The position numbers were made by a program, and so were the translations under genes. Shown here piece by piece: positions 48,603 to 61,350 of a DNA stretch of 64,000 nucleotides; position 1 is the stretch's first letter; each line of letters opens with the position of its first letter. The stretch spans positions 3,162,001-3,226,000 of the forward strand of contig NZ_AP023287.1 in NCBI RefSeq assembly GCF_014218295.1. Direction: 5' to 3'. The notes beneath the pieces were generated by a model. It saw nothing but the letters and a program-made list of their open reading frames with translations. It ran no database searches and was not told the origin of the DNA. The DNA is from Mycolicibacterium litorale (GTDB lineage: Bacteria > Actinomycetota > Actinomycetes > Mycobacteriales > Mycobacteriaceae).

Positions 48603-49932
48603 CCGTAGGGTGGATGTGCATGGTGCGTGAGATGGCGGTGTAGGGCTTCTTCGCGGTCATGATGTCGAGGATCGCGTGGACCACCTCGTCCCCGCCGACA
48701 CCGAGGATCGCGGCCCCGAGGATCTCCTCGGTCTCGGCGTCCACGACGACTTTCATGAAGCCCTGGGTCTCGCCCTTCTCCACCGCGCGACCGACCCGCG
48801 TCATGGGCCGCTTGCCGACCAGCGCCTTGCGCCCGGACGCCCGCACCTGGTCGACGGTCATCCCGGCGCGCCCGAGCGGCGGGTCGATGTAGAGCGCATA
48901 GGTGGTGACCCGGTCGCTGACCCGGCGGGGATCGTCGTCGAGGAGGTTGGCCGCGACGATCTCGAAATCGTTGTAGGAGGTGTGGGTGAACGCCCCCTTG
49001 CCGTTGCAGTCCCCCATCGCCCAGATGCCTTCGACGTTGGTGCGCAGCTGGTCGTCGACGACGATGTAACCGCGTTCGTCGGTGTGCACGCCGGCGTTCT
49101 CCAGGCCGAGATCGTCGGTGTTGGGTTGCCTGCCGACGGCGATCAGCAGGTGGCTGCCGGAGATGGCGTCGGCGCCCTCGTTCGGGATGACCTCGAAACC
49201 GTTGTCGCTCTTGGCGAATCGGATGTCCTTGGCGTCGACCACGATGTCGATGCCCTCGGCCTCCAGGATGTCCCTGATCGCGGCCGACACGTCCTCGTCC
49301 TCGCGCGACGTCAGCCGGGGACCGTGTTCGAGCACCGTCACCCGCGCCCCGAACCTCCGGTACATCTGGGCGAATTCCAGCGCGATGTAGCTGCCACCGA
49401 CGATCACCAGATGCTCGGGCAGGGCGTCGAGGTCGAGGATCCCGACGTTGGTCAGGTAGTCGATGTCCTGCAGCCCAGGCAGGTCCGGCACCACGGCGCG
49501 GCCGCCGACGTTGAGGAAGATGCGATCCGCTTCGAGCAGCTGGTCGCCGACGCGCACGGTGCGCGGCCCCTCGAAGCGGGCGTGCCCCCGCAGGAACGTG
49601 CATCCGTCCATACCGGTCAGCCACGATTCGAGGCCGTCACGGTCGTCGAGCATGATCCGGTCCTTGCGCGCCTTGACCTTGGCCATGTCGACGGACACCT
49701 CACCGGTGCCCACCCCGTATTCGGCACCCCGGCGGGCAAGGTGTGCCGCGTGGGCGCTGGCGACCAGCGTCTTGGTCGGGATGCACCCGTAGTTCACACA
49801 CGTGCCGCCGACGAGTTTGCGTTCGATGACCGCGACGGTCTGGCCCGCCTCGGTCAACCGGCCGGCCAGCGGCGGGCCCGCCTGCCCGGCACCGATGACG
49901 ATGGCATCGAACTTCGTTGCGGGATCGGACAT
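48553..49932 (-). CDS. FAD-dependent pyridine nucleotide-disulfide oxidoreductase (mercuric-reductase-like)
   Basis: A 459-residue flavoprotein. FAD-binding AIVIGAGQAGPPLAGRL near residue 10; redox-active disulfide GGTCVNYGCIPTK near 43; NAD(P)-binding LVIVGGSYIALEFAQMYRRFG near 175; second FAD motif GIWAMGDCNGKGAFTH near 305; and the dimer-interface HIHPTVSELVPTLL with the catalytic His near 443. It lacks the N-terminal metal-binding domain and C-terminal Cys pair of true mercuric reductase. Probably reduces a quinone or disulfide; substrate unknown. Its ATG lies 1 bp after the DUF4126 stop. Confidence 0.88.
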   Translation of the reverse strand: MSDPATKFDAIVIGAGQAGPPLAGRLTEAGQTVAVIERKLVGGTCVNYGCIPTKTLVASAHAAHLARRGAEYGVGTGEVSVDMAKVKARKDRIMLDDRDGLESWLTGMDGCTFLRGHARFEGPRTVRVGDQLLEADRIFLNVGGRAVVPDLPGLQDIDYLTNVGILDLDALPEHLVIVGGSYIALEFAQMYRRFGARVTVLEHGPRLTSREDEDVSAAIRDILEAEGIDIVVDAKDIRFAKSDNGFEVIPNEGADAISGSHLLIAVGRQPNTDDLGLENAGVHTDERGYIVVDDQLRTNVEGIWAMGDCNGKGAFTHTSYNDFEIVAANLLDDDPRRVSDRVTTYALYIDPPLGRAGMTVDQVRASGRKALVGKRPMTRVGRAVEKGETQGFMKVVVDAETEEILGAAILGVGGDEVVHAILDIMTAKKPYTAISRTMHIHPTVSELVPTLLQDLKPLQ

Positions 49933-49933
49933 C

Positions 49934-50416
49934 TCACACCACCGAGGTGGCCCACGCGATGGCGATCCCGCCGATCACCGCGACGCCGTCTTCGAGCAGC
50001 GCGATCGGCAGGTCGCGCCCGCCGGTACGCGCGACCAGACGTTTGCGGGCCTCGTAGCCGCCCAGTGTGCCGATCACCGCGCCGACGACACCGGCGCCCA
50101 GGCCGCCGAACGTGTAGCCCCAGGCCGTCCCGATCACCGCGCCGGCGAACCCGCCGCTGACCAATCGGGCGATGAACTGCATCGGCGTCTTGCGGCTCGG
50201 AGTCTTGGGCAGTTGGTCGGTGACGAGTTCGCCGATCGCCAGGATGGTCAGCACCGTGACCGTGACCGGGTGCGCGAGCCACTGCGCCCAGGTCCCGTCG
50301 AGGATGATCCAGTCCAGCATCGCCGCCCATGCGACCGCGGCGGGCGCGGAGAACGCGCGCAGACCGGCGACCACACCGATCAGCAGGGCCAACAGCAGGA
50401 CTAGGGCATGCGTCAT
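49934..50416 (-). CDS. DUF4126 integral membrane protein (Rv2120c)
   Basis: A 160-residue protein with four or five hydrophobic segments: LVLLLALLIGVVAGLRAFSAPAAVAWAAML, VTVLTILAIGELVTDQL, LVSGGFAGAVIGTAWGYTFGGLGAGVVGAVIGTLGG and a C-terminal helix. The SAPAAVAWA and ELVTDQLPKTPSR segments are typical of the DUF4126 family. Function unknown. The length equals Rv2120c and the hisG neighbour agrees. ATG 50416 is preceded by GGAGG. Confidence 0.87.
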   Translation of the reverse strand: MTHALVLLLALLIGVVAGLRAFSAPAAVAWAAMLDWIILDGTWAQWLAHPVTVTVLTILAIGELVTDQLPKTPSRKTPMQFIARLVSGGFAGAVIGTAWGYTFGGLGAGVVGAVIGTLGGYEARKRLVARTGGRDLPIALLEDGVAVIGGIAIAWATSVV

Positions 50417-50448
50417 GCGAACCTCCGGCCGGCGATGAAGTCATCCGG

Positions 50449-50454
50449 ACGCTA
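50449..50454 (-). promoter_or_regulatory. Probable -10 of the DUF4126-reductase operon
   Basis: TAGCGT on the minus strand with a leader of about 26 nt that contains GGAGG. The remaining 50455-50633 spacer holds nothing I recognise. Confidence 0.4.
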
Positions 50455-50633
50455 GCACGCCACCTCGGTTCCCACAGGCCATCCGCTTCAGCGGCGACCT
50501 ACCGGCCGCCTCCGGTGTGGCGCGTCGCCGGCACCGGGTCGTCGCACAACGAAAGCTGTTGCCGGCCGGCATGACTGCGTGGTGGGTGACTCGAAGCAGG
50601 AAACGACGGTTCGCAGGCCCCGCATCCGACGCT

Positions 50634-51485
50634 TTAGAAGCGGCAGAACCGGATGTCGGAGGCCAGGATCGCCTTGGCGCCGATCGAGGCCAGTTCATCC
50701 ATGATCGAGTTGACGTCGCGGCGCGGGACCAGTGCGCGCACCGCCACCCAGTCCGGGTCGGCCAGCGGCGCGATGGTGGGCGACTCCAGGCCCGGCGTCA
50801 CCTCGGTGGCCCGGTCCAGGACACGGCGCGGGCAGTCGTAGTCCAACATCAGGTACTGCTGGCCGAACACCACACCCTGCACCCGCGCGGCGAGTTGGTC
50901 GCGCGCAGCGGCGTTCTCGTCGCCCGCGCCGTCGCGTTCGATCAGCACGGCCTCCGAGTCGCACAGCGGCTCGCCGAACGCGACGAGGTTGTGCAGGCCG
51001 AGCGTGCGGCCGGAGCCGACCACGTCGGCGATGGCATCGGCGACACCGAGCGCCACCGAGATCTCCACCGCGCCGTCGAGCCGGATGACGGTGGCCTCGA
51101 TGCCCTTGGCGGCGAGGTCCTTGCGCACCAGGTTCGGGAACGCGGTGGCGATCCGCTTACCGGCGAGATCGTGCGGCGCCCAGTCACGTCCGGCGGGTGC
51201 GGCGTAGCGGAAGGTCGAGGAGCCGAACCCCAGCGCGAGCCGTTCGCGCACCGGCGCATCCGATTCGGCGGCCAGATCGCGGCCGGTGATCCCGAAGTCG
51301 AGCTCACCGGAGCCGACGTAGATCGCGATGTCCTTCGGCCGCAGGAAGAAGAACTCGACGTTGTTGGCCGGGTCGACGACGGTGAGGTCCTTGGTGTCGG
51401 TGCGCCGCCGGTAGCCGGCCTCGGACAGGATCTCGGCGGCCGGTTCACTCAGGGTGCCCTTGTTGGGCACGGCGACCCGCAGCAT
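50634..51485 (-). CDS. hisG: ATP phosphoribosyltransferase, long form
   Basis: A 283-residue first enzyme of histidine biosynthesis. It condenses ATP and PRPP to phosphoribosyl-ATP and is feedback-inhibited by histidine. The N-terminus [20 protein letters not shown] and the PRPP motif [13 protein letters not shown] identify it; the C-terminal regulatory domain (about 210-283, [13 protein letters not shown]...[16 protein letters not shown]) shows the long, HisZ-independent form. ATG 51485 follows the hisE stop by 5 bp; the open frame to 51617 overlaps hisE and is not used. Confidence 0.96.
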   Translation of the reverse strand: MLRVAVPNKGTLSEPAAEILSEAGYRRRTDTKDLTVVDPANNVEFFFLRPKDIAIYVGSGELDFGITGRDLAAESDAPVRERLALGFGSSTFRYAAPAGRDWAPHDLAGKRIATAFPNLVRKDLAAKGIEATVIRLDGAVEISVALGVADAIADVVGSGRTLGLHNLVAFGEPLCDSEAVLIERDGAGDENAAARDQLAARVQGVVFGQQYLMLDYDCPRRVLDRATEVTPGLESPTIAPLADPDWVAVRALVPRRDVNSIMDELASIGAKAILASDIRFCRF

Positions 51486-51490
51486 GCCGC

Positions 51491-51772
51491 TCACAGCTTG
51501 CGGTAGACGTCGGCGGGCGACAGACCGCGGGCGATCATGAGCACCTGCGTCCAGTACAGCAACTGGCTGATCTCCTCGGCGAGCGCCTCGTCGCCCTCGT
51601 GTTCGGCGGCCAGCCACACCTCGCCGGCCTCCTCGAGGATCTTCTTGCCCAGGCCGTGCACGCCACCGTCGAGGGCCGCCACGGTGCCGCTGCCCTCAGG
51701 CCGGGTGCGCGCGCGTTCGGTCAACTCGTCGAACAGCGCATCGAAGGTCTTCACGGGCTGCGATTCTCCCAC
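51491..51772 (-). CDS. hisE: Phosphoribosyl-ATP pyrophosphohydrolase
   Basis: A 93-residue MazG-like all-alpha enzyme, second step of histidine biosynthesis. The core is [34 protein letters not shown], with the EExxE and E-x3-D-type metal ligands, and the end is [15 protein letters not shown]. The start at GTG 51772 is uncertain: a GTG six codons in (VKTFDALF) has GGGAG upstream, while the longer start matches the family N-terminal extension. Operon with hisG. Confidence 0.94.
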   Translation of the reverse strand: MGESQPVKTFDALFDELTERARTRPEGSGTVAALDGGVHGLGKKILEEAGEVWLAAEHEGDEALAEEISQLLYWTQVLMIARGLSPADVYRKL

Positions 51773-51816
51773 GTCGCGCGTCGGCCCCGGCCATCAGCAC
51801 TGTGCGGGCGCGGCCC

Positions 51817-53295
51817 TCAGCCTTCCTTGGCCGCCGTCGGCAGGTCCTGGGTCATGATGTCGGCGTGCATGTCCTCCAGCGACACGCCCTTGGTCTCCAT
51901 CACCCACCGCCAGACGAACAGGCCCGACAGCACCGCGCACAGACCGTAGAAGCCGTACGCCAGCCCGAGGTGGTCGCGCAGTCCCGGGAAGGTGACGGTG
52001 ATCAGCCAGTTCGCGGCCCACTGCCCGGCGGCGGCCAGGCCCAGCGCGGCGGCGCGGATGCGGTTGGGGAACATCTCCCCGAGCAGCACCCACACCACCG
52101 GCCCCCACGACATGCCGAACGCGACGACGAACAGGTTGGCGGCGATCAGCGCGATCACCCCGGAGGCGCCGGGCAGGCTCGGATTGCCGTCCGGCCCGAT
52201 GGTGGCGTTGGCGAAGATGACCGCCATGGTGATCAGCGTGATTGCCATCCCGGTCGAACCGATGAGCAGCAGCGGTTTACGCCCGATCTTGTCGATCAGC
52301 GCGATCGCGATGAGCGTGGTCAGCACGTTGATCACCGACGTGATGACGGTGTAGATCGCCGATTCGTCGGCGCTGAACCCGACCGCCTGCCAGAGCACGT
52401 TCGAGTAGTAGAAGATGACGTTGATGCCGACGAACTGCTGGAAGATCGACAGCCCGAGCCCGACCCAGACGATGCCGTAGAGCCCACCGGTGGGTTTGCG
52501 CAGATCCCGCCACGACGGCTTGTCCTCGCGTTCCAGCGTGTCCTGGATGCGGTGGATCGTGATCTCCAGGTTCTTACCGCCGAGCAGTGTGCTGAGCACC
52601 CGGCGGGCCTCCGGAATGCGGTGGCTGGCAACGAGATACCGCGGCGATTCGGGGATGGTGAAGGCCAGTGCCCCGTACACCACGGCGGGCACCGCCATCG
52701 CCAGGAACATCCAGCGCCAGGCGTCGACCCCGAACCACAGCGGTTCGTTGGGCCCGCCCGCGGCCCACTGCAGCAGCCAGTTGACGACGAAGGACAGGAA
52801 GATGCCGGACACGATGGCCAGCTGCTGGAGCGACCCGAGCCGCCCCCGGATACTCGGCGGTGACGTCTCGGCGATGTAGGCGGGTGCGATCACCGAGGCC
52901 ACCCCGACCCCGACACCGCCGACGATGCGGAACACCACGACGGCCCAGACCTCCGGCGCGAAGCCGGTACCGAAGGCGCTGATCAGGAACAGCACCGCCG
53001 CGATCTTCATCACCGCGATGCGGCCGATCCGGTCGGCGATGCGACCCGCCGTCATCGCCCCGGCCGCCGCACCGAGCAGCGCGGACGCCACCGCGAAGCC
53101 GAGTTCGGCGTTGCCGATGCCGAAGTCCTCCTGGATGGAGTCGACCGCGCCGTTGATGACCGCGCTGTCGTAGCCGAACAGCAGGCCGCCGAGCGCGGCC
53201 ACCGAGGCGATCCGGACCGCGGTCTTACCGGAGGAGAACTCGTTGTCCGCTATGGGTAGGTCATCTCCTACCGGGGCGCCACCGTGACCTGCCAT
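51817..53295 (-). CDS. MFS sugar porter (glucose/xylose/inositol:H+ symporter family)
   Basis: A 492-residue major-facilitator protein with 12 helices. Sugar-porter signatures: GGLLFGYDSAVINGAV (helix 1), RIADRIGRI between helices 2 and 3, VGVGVASVIAPAYIAETSP with RGRLGSLQQ, PESPRYLV after helix 6, FQQFVGINVIFYYS in helix 7 and the PETKG-like METKG at the C-terminus. The start at ATG 53295 has GGGGAAGG upstream. It is single-gene, downstream of the HAD gene on the same strand. Substrate is probably a hexose such as glucose, not determinable from sequence. Confidence 0.9.
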   Translation of the reverse strand: MAGHGGAPVGDDLPIADNEFSSGKTAVRIASVAALGGLLFGYDSAVINGAVDSIQEDFGIGNAELGFAVASALLGAAAGAMTAGRIADRIGRIAVMKIAAVLFLISAFGTGFAPEVWAVVVFRIVGGVGVGVASVIAPAYIAETSPPSIRGRLGSLQQLAIVSGIFLSFVVNWLLQWAAGGPNEPLWFGVDAWRWMFLAMAVPAVVYGALAFTIPESPRYLVASHRIPEARRVLSTLLGGKNLEITIHRIQDTLEREDKPSWRDLRKPTGGLYGIVWVGLGLSIFQQFVGINVIFYYSNVLWQAVGFSADESAIYTVITSVINVLTTLIAIALIDKIGRKPLLLIGSTGMAITLITMAVIFANATIGPDGNPSLPGASGVIALIAANLFVVAFGMSWGPVVWVLLGEMFPNRIRAAALGLAAAGQWAANWLITVTFPGLRDHLGLAYGFYGLCAVLSGLFVWRWVMETKGVSLEDMHADIMTQDLPTAAKEG

Positions 53296-53412
53296 CGGAC
53301 GTCCTTCCCCGCACCGTTGCGTGATCGGAATCACATTCAAACACCGAATCGGCTGCGGAAGAGCGAGTTCCCCCAAGTGCCCGGCGCAAAACCGCGCCGG
53401 CTTCGTGGCAGG

Positions 53413-54111
53413 TCAGGCGCTACGTTTCCCGGAGGCGATGTCGATCTCGGCGTGGTACGCCCGCAGGTCGTCGACCGCCACGTCGCGCAGCGAGTCGACG
53501 TGCCGGCGGCGTGGGCTCGGCGGGACCGTCACGTCGTTGGGCACCACGAGCACGGGGCACCCGGCGAGTTCGGCGGCCATCGTGCCGGTCACCGAGTCCT
53601 CCACCGCCAGGCACCGCCCCGGATCGAGGCCGAGCAGTCCGGCGGCCCGCAGATAGGGGTCGGGTGCGGGTTTGCCGTTGGGCACCTCGTCGCCGCAGAC
53701 CGTCACCGAGAAATAGTGGCGGCCGATGCTCTCGAGCGCCTGCTCGGTGAGCGCACGCTGGGTGTTGGTCACCAACGCCATCGGAACATCGTGGCGCGCA
53801 AGGTCTTCCAGCAGTTCCCTGGCGCCTTCGCACCACGGCAGACCCGACGTCGCGAACAGTTGGCCGGTGTACTCGTGCAGCCAGCGGTCGGCTTCGGCCA
53901 TCGCCGCGGGATCCGGGTCGAGACCCAGGTCGGCGAAGATGGTCCGGATGGTGTTCTCGGCGGAGCTGCCCACCAGCGCGACGCGCAATTCGTCGGAGAT
54001 CACACCGCCGAGCCGGTCGTAGAGCGCGGCGAGCGAGACGTCCCAGAGTTTCTCGGAGTCGACGAGCGTCCCGTCCATGTCGAAGAGGACGGCGCACAGT
54101 ACCTCGCCCAT
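53413..54111 (-). CDS. HAD-superfamily hydrolase (phosphoglucomutase/phosphatase-like)
   Basis: A 232-residue HAD subfamily I protein with a helical cap. Motif I AVLFDMDGTLVDSEKLW (Asp near residues 11 and 13), motif II MALVTNTQRA near 117, motif III region and motif IV CLAVEDSVTGTMAAELAGCPVLVV near 175. Likely a phosphatase or beta-phosphoglucomutase. Its ATG directly follows the metH stop (TGA-ATG), so it is translationally coupled to metH; whether it has a role in methionine or corrinoid metabolism is unknown. Confidence 0.87.
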   Translation of the reverse strand: MGEVLCAVLFDMDGTLVDSEKLWDVSLAALYDRLGGVISDELRVALVGSSAENTIRTIFADLGLDPDPAAMAEADRWLHEYTGQLFATSGLPWCEGARELLEDLARHDVPMALVTNTQRALTEQALESIGRHYFSVTVCGDEVPNGKPAPDPYLRAAGLLGLDPGRCLAVEDSVTGTMAAELAGCPVLVVPNDVTVPPSPRRRHVDSLRDVAVDDLRAYHAEIDIASGKRSA

Positions 54112-57858
<3,747 letters not shown>

Positions 57859-57865
57859 ATGCACT

Positions 57866-57882
57866 CCTTCCGTAGCGGAAGG
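57866..57882 (-). promoter_or_regulatory. Hairpin enclosing the metH ribosome-binding site
   Basis: Perfect 7-bp stem CCTTCCG / CGGAAGG with a 3-nt loop in the metH leader. The 3' arm plus the next bases form GGAAGGAG, the SD for GTG 57858, so folding would hide it. This could allow translational control or be a chance repeat. Confidence 0.5.
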
Positions 57883-58178
57883 CGTCCTTGACTTCGCCGA
57901 GCGTGGCGGATACCGGGAGGACCCGTACCCGTTGCAACGCCTCTCGACCTCCGAAAGTCTACGTCGTCACCCTGACGACGTCCTGACGCCCAGCCCCACA
58001 CCGCCTGCGAGCGACGGCTCGCGGCGCGTGTCGGCGATGTCCTCGTCACCAGGGTCAACCGGAGTGTGGCCGAACGGCGTCGAAGACGCGTTTTTCCGCA
58101 TCAGTCACATGGACAGGGTAGTGGGTGCCCGCAAACCGCCGCGTGGGTCGATGGGGCTCACGCACGTCCCGCAGGCCT

Positions 58179-58184
58179 TAGGCT
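58179..58184 (+). promoter_or_regulatory. -10 element of the PAC2 gene
   Basis: TAGGCT followed by 6 nt and the GTG at 58191; one of the clearest leaderless starts in the window. Confidence 0.5.
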
Positions 58185-58190
58185 GGCGTT

Positions 58191-59081
58191 GTGACCCCAT
58201 CGGACTTCGGCCCACCGAAGGGACCAGACCTGCCGCAGTTGCGGGACGCCATCGTCGTCGCCGCGTTCGAGGGGTGGAACGACGCCGGCGACGCGGCCAG
58301 CGACGCACTCGAGCACCTCGACGCGATCTGGGAGGCCGAGACGATCGCCGAGATCGACGACGAGTCGTACTACGACTACCAGGTGAACCGGCCGGTGATC
58401 CGGCAGATCGACGGGGTGACCCGCGAGCTGGTGTGGCCGTCGATGCGCATCTCGCACTGCCGTCCGCCCGGATCAGATCGCGACATCGTGCTGATGCACG
58501 GCGTGGAGCCGAACATGCGCTGGCGCACGTTCTGCGCCGAACTGCTCAACATCGCCGACAAGCTCAACGTGCAGACCGTCGTCATCCTCGGTGCGCTGCT
58601 CGCGGACACCCCGCACACCCGGCCCGTGCCGGTGTCCGGGGCGGCCTACTCGTCGGAATCGGCGAAGTTCTTCGGGCTCGAGGAGACCCGGTACGAGGGG
58701 CCGACGGGCATCGCCGGGGTGTTCCAGGACGCCTGCGTGCAGGCGGGGATCCCGGCGGTGACGTTCTGGGCGGCGGTGCCGCACTACGTCTCGCAACCGC
58801 CGAACCCGAAGGCCACGGTCGCGCTGCTGCGCCGCGTCGAGGATGTCCTCGACATCGAGGTGCCGCTGGCCGATCTGCCGACGCAGGCCGAGGAGTGGGA
58901 GGAGGCGGTCACCGAGATGACCGCCGAGGACGACGAGATCGCCGAGTACGTGGCGTCTCTCGAACAGCGCGGCGACGCCGAGGTCGACATGACCGAGGCA
59001 CTCGGCAAGATCGACGGCGACGCGCTGGCCGCCGAGTTCGAGCGGTATCTGCGCAGGCGGGGTCCGGGCTTCCGCGGCTGA
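58191..59081 (+). CDS. PAC2-family protein (Rv2125)
   Basis: A 296-residue PAC2 (proteasome-assembly-chaperone-2-like) protein. Typical features are AIVVAAFEGWNDAGDAASDAL near residue 20, DIVLMHGVEPNMRW near 100, a VVILGALLADTPHTRPVPV segment, and AVTFWAAVPHYVSQPPNPKATVALLRRVE. The C-terminal 60 residues are a charged helical tail. The archaeal and eukaryotic relatives help assemble proteasomes; a link to the mycobacterial proteasome is not established. Leaderless GTG start. Confidence 0.88.
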   Translation: MTPSDFGPPKGPDLPQLRDAIVVAAFEGWNDAGDAASDALEHLDAIWEAETIAEIDDESYYDYQVNRPVIRQIDGVTRELVWPSMRISHCRPPGSDRDIVLMHGVEPNMRWRTFCAELLNIADKLNVQTVVILGALLADTPHTRPVPVSGAAYSSESAKFFGLEETRYEGPTGIAGVFQDACVQAGIPAVTFWAAVPHYVSQPPNPKATVALLRRVEDVLDIEVPLADLPTQAEEWEEAVTEMTAEDDEIAEYVASLEQRGDAEVDMTEALGKIDGDALAAEFERYLRRRGPGFRG

Positions 59082-59134
59082 CCGTCACAGGCGGGTGGTC
59101 GCGGGCGCGGCCGCCGGCGCGGCGAGCCGCCGGA

Positions 59135-60010
59135 TCACTTCTTCAGGCCGTGGGTGCGGGCGCCGAGCGAGCGTTTCAGCGCGGTCACCTCGGCGTCCAT
59201 TCGGGGCAGCACCTTCGGCGCGGTCTTGAGCACCGACGCCTGTCCGATCCGCGTGGTCAGCAGCGGTTTGAGCCAGCGGATCAGCCCGACCCAGCCGGGA
59301 CAGTAGATCCGCTCCTTGCGGCGTTCGATGCCTTTGACGAACACCTCTCCGCACGCCTGCACCGAGGTGGTCCTGCTCAGCGGTCCCGGCAGCGACTCGA
59401 GCATCGTGCGGAAGCTGGGCAGATCGGCCTTGGTGTCCTGCACCAGCGGGGTGTCGATCCACGACATGTGCGCACATCCCACGGTCACGCCGTGGTGGGC
59501 GACCTCGAGGCGCAGCGCGTTCGCGAACTGCTCCACTCCGGCCTTCGACGCGTCGTACGGCGCCATCCCGGGCGCGGCCGCGAATGCCGCCAGCGACGAC
59601 ACCACCAGCACGTACCCCTTGCGGTCGATCACCGCCGGCAGCGCCGCGCGCACGGTGTTGAACACCCCGACGACGTTGACGTCGAGTACGCGCCGGAACG
59701 CGTCGGGGTCGACCACGAGGACCGATCCGTAGCTGGCGATCCCGGCGTTGGCGATCACGATGTCGATGCCGCCGAACCGGGTGACGGCCTGCTCGGCCGC
59801 GGACTGCATGGCGGCGAGGTCGCACACGTCGGCGACGACGGTCAGCACCCGGTCGTCACCGAGGTCGGCGGCGAGCGTCGCCAGCGGCTCCTCGTCGAGG
59901 TCGGTCAGGACCAGATTGGCGCCCTTGGCGTGCAGCCTGCGGGCGAGTTCCTCGCCGACGCCTCTGGCTCCGCCGGTGATCAACACGACCTTGCCGCGTA
60001 CCGAAGTCAT
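59135..60010 (-). CDS. Short-chain dehydrogenase/reductase (Rv2129c-like)
   Basis: A 291-residue SDR. NAD(P)-binding GGARGVGEELAR near residue 13, NAG motif IANAGIASYG near 86, catalytic Ser in VVSSLAAF near 138 and YDASK (Tyr/Lys) near 152. A C-terminal extension of about 40 basic residues (KRSLGARTHGLKK) is unusual for a minimal SDR. ATG 60010 has TAGCTT 7 nt upstream on its strand; the open frame to 60142 overlaps mshC and is not used. Substrate unknown. Confidence 0.87.
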   Translation of the reverse strand: MTSVRGKVVLITGGARGVGEELARRLHAKGANLVLTDLDEEPLATLAADLGDDRVLTVVADVCDLAAMQSAAEQAVTRFGGIDIVIANAGIASYGSVLVVDPDAFRRVLDVNVVGVFNTVRAALPAVIDRKGYVLVVSSLAAFAAAPGMAPYDASKAGVEQFANALRLEVAHHGVTVGCAHMSWIDTPLVQDTKADLPSFRTMLESLPGPLSRTTSVQACGEVFVKGIERRKERIYCPGWVGLIRWLKPLLTTRIGQASVLKTAPKVLPRMDAEVTALKRSLGARTHGLKK

Positions 60011-60017
60011 GCGTCGC

Positions 60018-60023
60018 AAGCTA
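60018..60023 (-). promoter_or_regulatory. -10 element of the SDR gene
   Basis: TAGCTT on the minus strand, 7 nt before the ATG at 60010, overlapping the mshC stop codon (60021-60023). Confidence 0.4.
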
Positions 60024-61268
60024 CTCCACCGACAGCGCGACACCCAGCAACGCGTCGACGGCGGTCGCGACGAGTCCCGGCGCGGCGCTGTCGTGACCGC
60101 CGCCGTCGAGAGCTTCGTCACACCACGCGTCGAGTGCGGCAAGCGCTTTGGGGGTGTCGAGGTCGTCGGCGAGGTAGGTGCGCACCCGCGCGAGCACGTC
60201 GGTCGCGTCGGGGCCGGCAGGCAATGCGGTGGCGCGCCGCCAGCGATCCAACCGGATGCGGGCGTCGGCGAGGACGTCGTCGCTCCAGAACCGGTCGGCG
60301 CGGTAGTGGCCGGCGAGCAGGCCGAGGCGGATCGCCGACGGGTCGACGCCGTCGGCCCGCAACCGCGACACCAGCACCAGGTTGCCGCGGCTCTTGCTCA
60401 TCTTGTGCCCGTCCCAGCCGATCATCCCGGCGTGCACGTAGTGCCGGGCGAAGCGCCGCTCCCCCGTCACCGATTCGGCGTGCGCCGCAGAGAACTCGTG
60501 GTGCGGGAAGATCAGGTCGCTGCCGCCGCCCTGGATGTCGAGGCCGGTCCCGATCCGGCTGAGCGCGATCGCCGCGCACTCCACGTGCCAGCCGGGCCTG
60601 CCGGGGCCGAACGGCGACGGCCAGCTCGGCTCGCCGGGCCGCTCGGCCCGCCACAGCAGCGCGTCGAGTTCGTCGGCCTTACCGGGCCGGTCGGGGTCGC
60701 CGCCGCGTTCGGCGAACAGCCGCAGCATCGTGTCGTGGTCGTAGTTGGACTCGTAGCCGAACTGGACCGTCGCGTCGGCGCGGTAGTACACGTCCGGGTA
60801 TTCGGCGTCGTCGACGACGTAGGCGGCGCCGGAGGCCAGCATCTTCTCCACCAGCTCGATCACCTCGGCGATCGCGTCGGTGGCGGCGACGTAGTCGTGC
60901 GGCGGCAGGACGCGCAACGCGGCCATGTCCTCGCGGAACAACTGGGTCTCGCGGGCGCCGAGCTCGCGCCAGTCCACTCCGTCGCGGGCGGCGCGCTCGA
61001 AGAGCGGGTCGTCGACGTCGGTGACGTTCTGCACGTAGTGGACGCGGTGGCCGGCGTCCAGCCAGACGCGGTGCACCAGGTCGAACGCCAGGTAGGTGGC
61101 GGCGTGCCCGAGGTGGGTGGCGTCGTAGGGGGTGATGCCGCAGACGTACATGGTGGCGGTCTCGCCCGCCGACACCGGCCGGACCTGACGGTCGGCGCTG
61201 TCGTAGAGCCGCAACTGCGGACCCCGGCCCGGCAGTGCCGGGACCTCCGGCGCGGACCACGATTGCAT
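60021..61268 (-). CDS. mshC: Cysteine:GlcN-Ins ligase (mycothiol biosynthesis)
   Basis: A 415-residue class I aminoacyl-tRNA-synthetase-like ligase that joins cysteine to GlcN-inositol with ATP. Zn/cysteine site [20 protein letters not shown] with HLGH near residue 52; Zn ligands in [11 protein letters not shown] and [15 protein letters not shown] at HKMSKSRGN near 295. It is about 50 residues shorter than CysS, lacking the anticodon-binding extension, which marks MshC. ATG 61268 has TAGAGT 7 nt upstream on its strand. Confidence 0.94.
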   Translation of the reverse strand: MQSWSAPEVPALPGRGPQLRLYDSADRQVRPVSAGETATMYVCGITPYDATHLGHAATYLAFDLVHRVWLDAGHRVHYVQNVTDVDDPLFERAARDGVDWRELGARETQLFREDMAALRVLPPHDYVAATDAIAEVIELVEKMLASGAAYVVDDAEYPDVYYRADATVQFGYESNYDHDTMLRLFAERGGDPDRPGKADELDALLWRAERPGEPSWPSPFGPGRPGWHVECAAIALSRIGTGLDIQGGGSDLIFPHHEFSAAHAESVTGERRFARHYVHAGMIGWDGHKMSKSRGNLVLVSRLRADGVDPSAIRLGLLAGHYRADRFWSDDVLADARIRLDRWRRATALPAGPDATDVLARVRTYLADDLDTPKALAALDAWCDEALDGGGHDSAAPGLVATAVDALLGVALSVE

Positions 61269-61275
61269 GACGTCG

Positions 61276-61281
61276 ACTCTA
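61276..61281 (-). promoter_or_regulatory. -10 element of mshC
   Basis: TAGAGT on the minus strand followed by 7 nt and the ATG at 61268, in the 82-bp gap after cysQ. Confidence 0.45.
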
Positions 61282-61350
61282 GGGTGTTCGATCAGGGCAG
61301 CCTCCCGCTGGTGCGCACTCTCGCGCTATGCGACAACGACGACGGCACTT

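Larger units (their letters stand above)
57859..58190. other. 332-bp divergent metH/PAC2 intergenic region
   Basis: No coding sequence supported. On the minus strand TAGACT (plus coordinates 57956-57961) is a likely metH -10, giving a leader of about 90 nt ending in the SD hairpin at 57866-57882. On the plus strand the PAC2 -10 lies at 58179-58184. I looked for a cobalamin riboswitch B12-box and did not find one. Confidence 0.5.

Noticed and set aside
48553..49932. Mercuric reductase merA
   Set aside because: The disulfide reductase core is clear, but the N-terminal metal-binding domain and C-terminal vicinal Cys pair are missing and no mer genes are near.
50455..50633. tRNA gene in the gap between DUF4126 and hisG
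   Set aside because: A GGTTCGC-like string raised the idea, but no cloverleaf arms or acceptor pairing could be formed. No tRNA or CRISPR repeat was seen anywhere in the window.
57859..58190. Cobalamin riboswitch upstream of metH
   Set aside because: No B12-box-like sequence and the leader is only about 90 nt from the likely -10, too short for the riboswitch. The mutA leader (about 40 nt) was rejected for the same reason.
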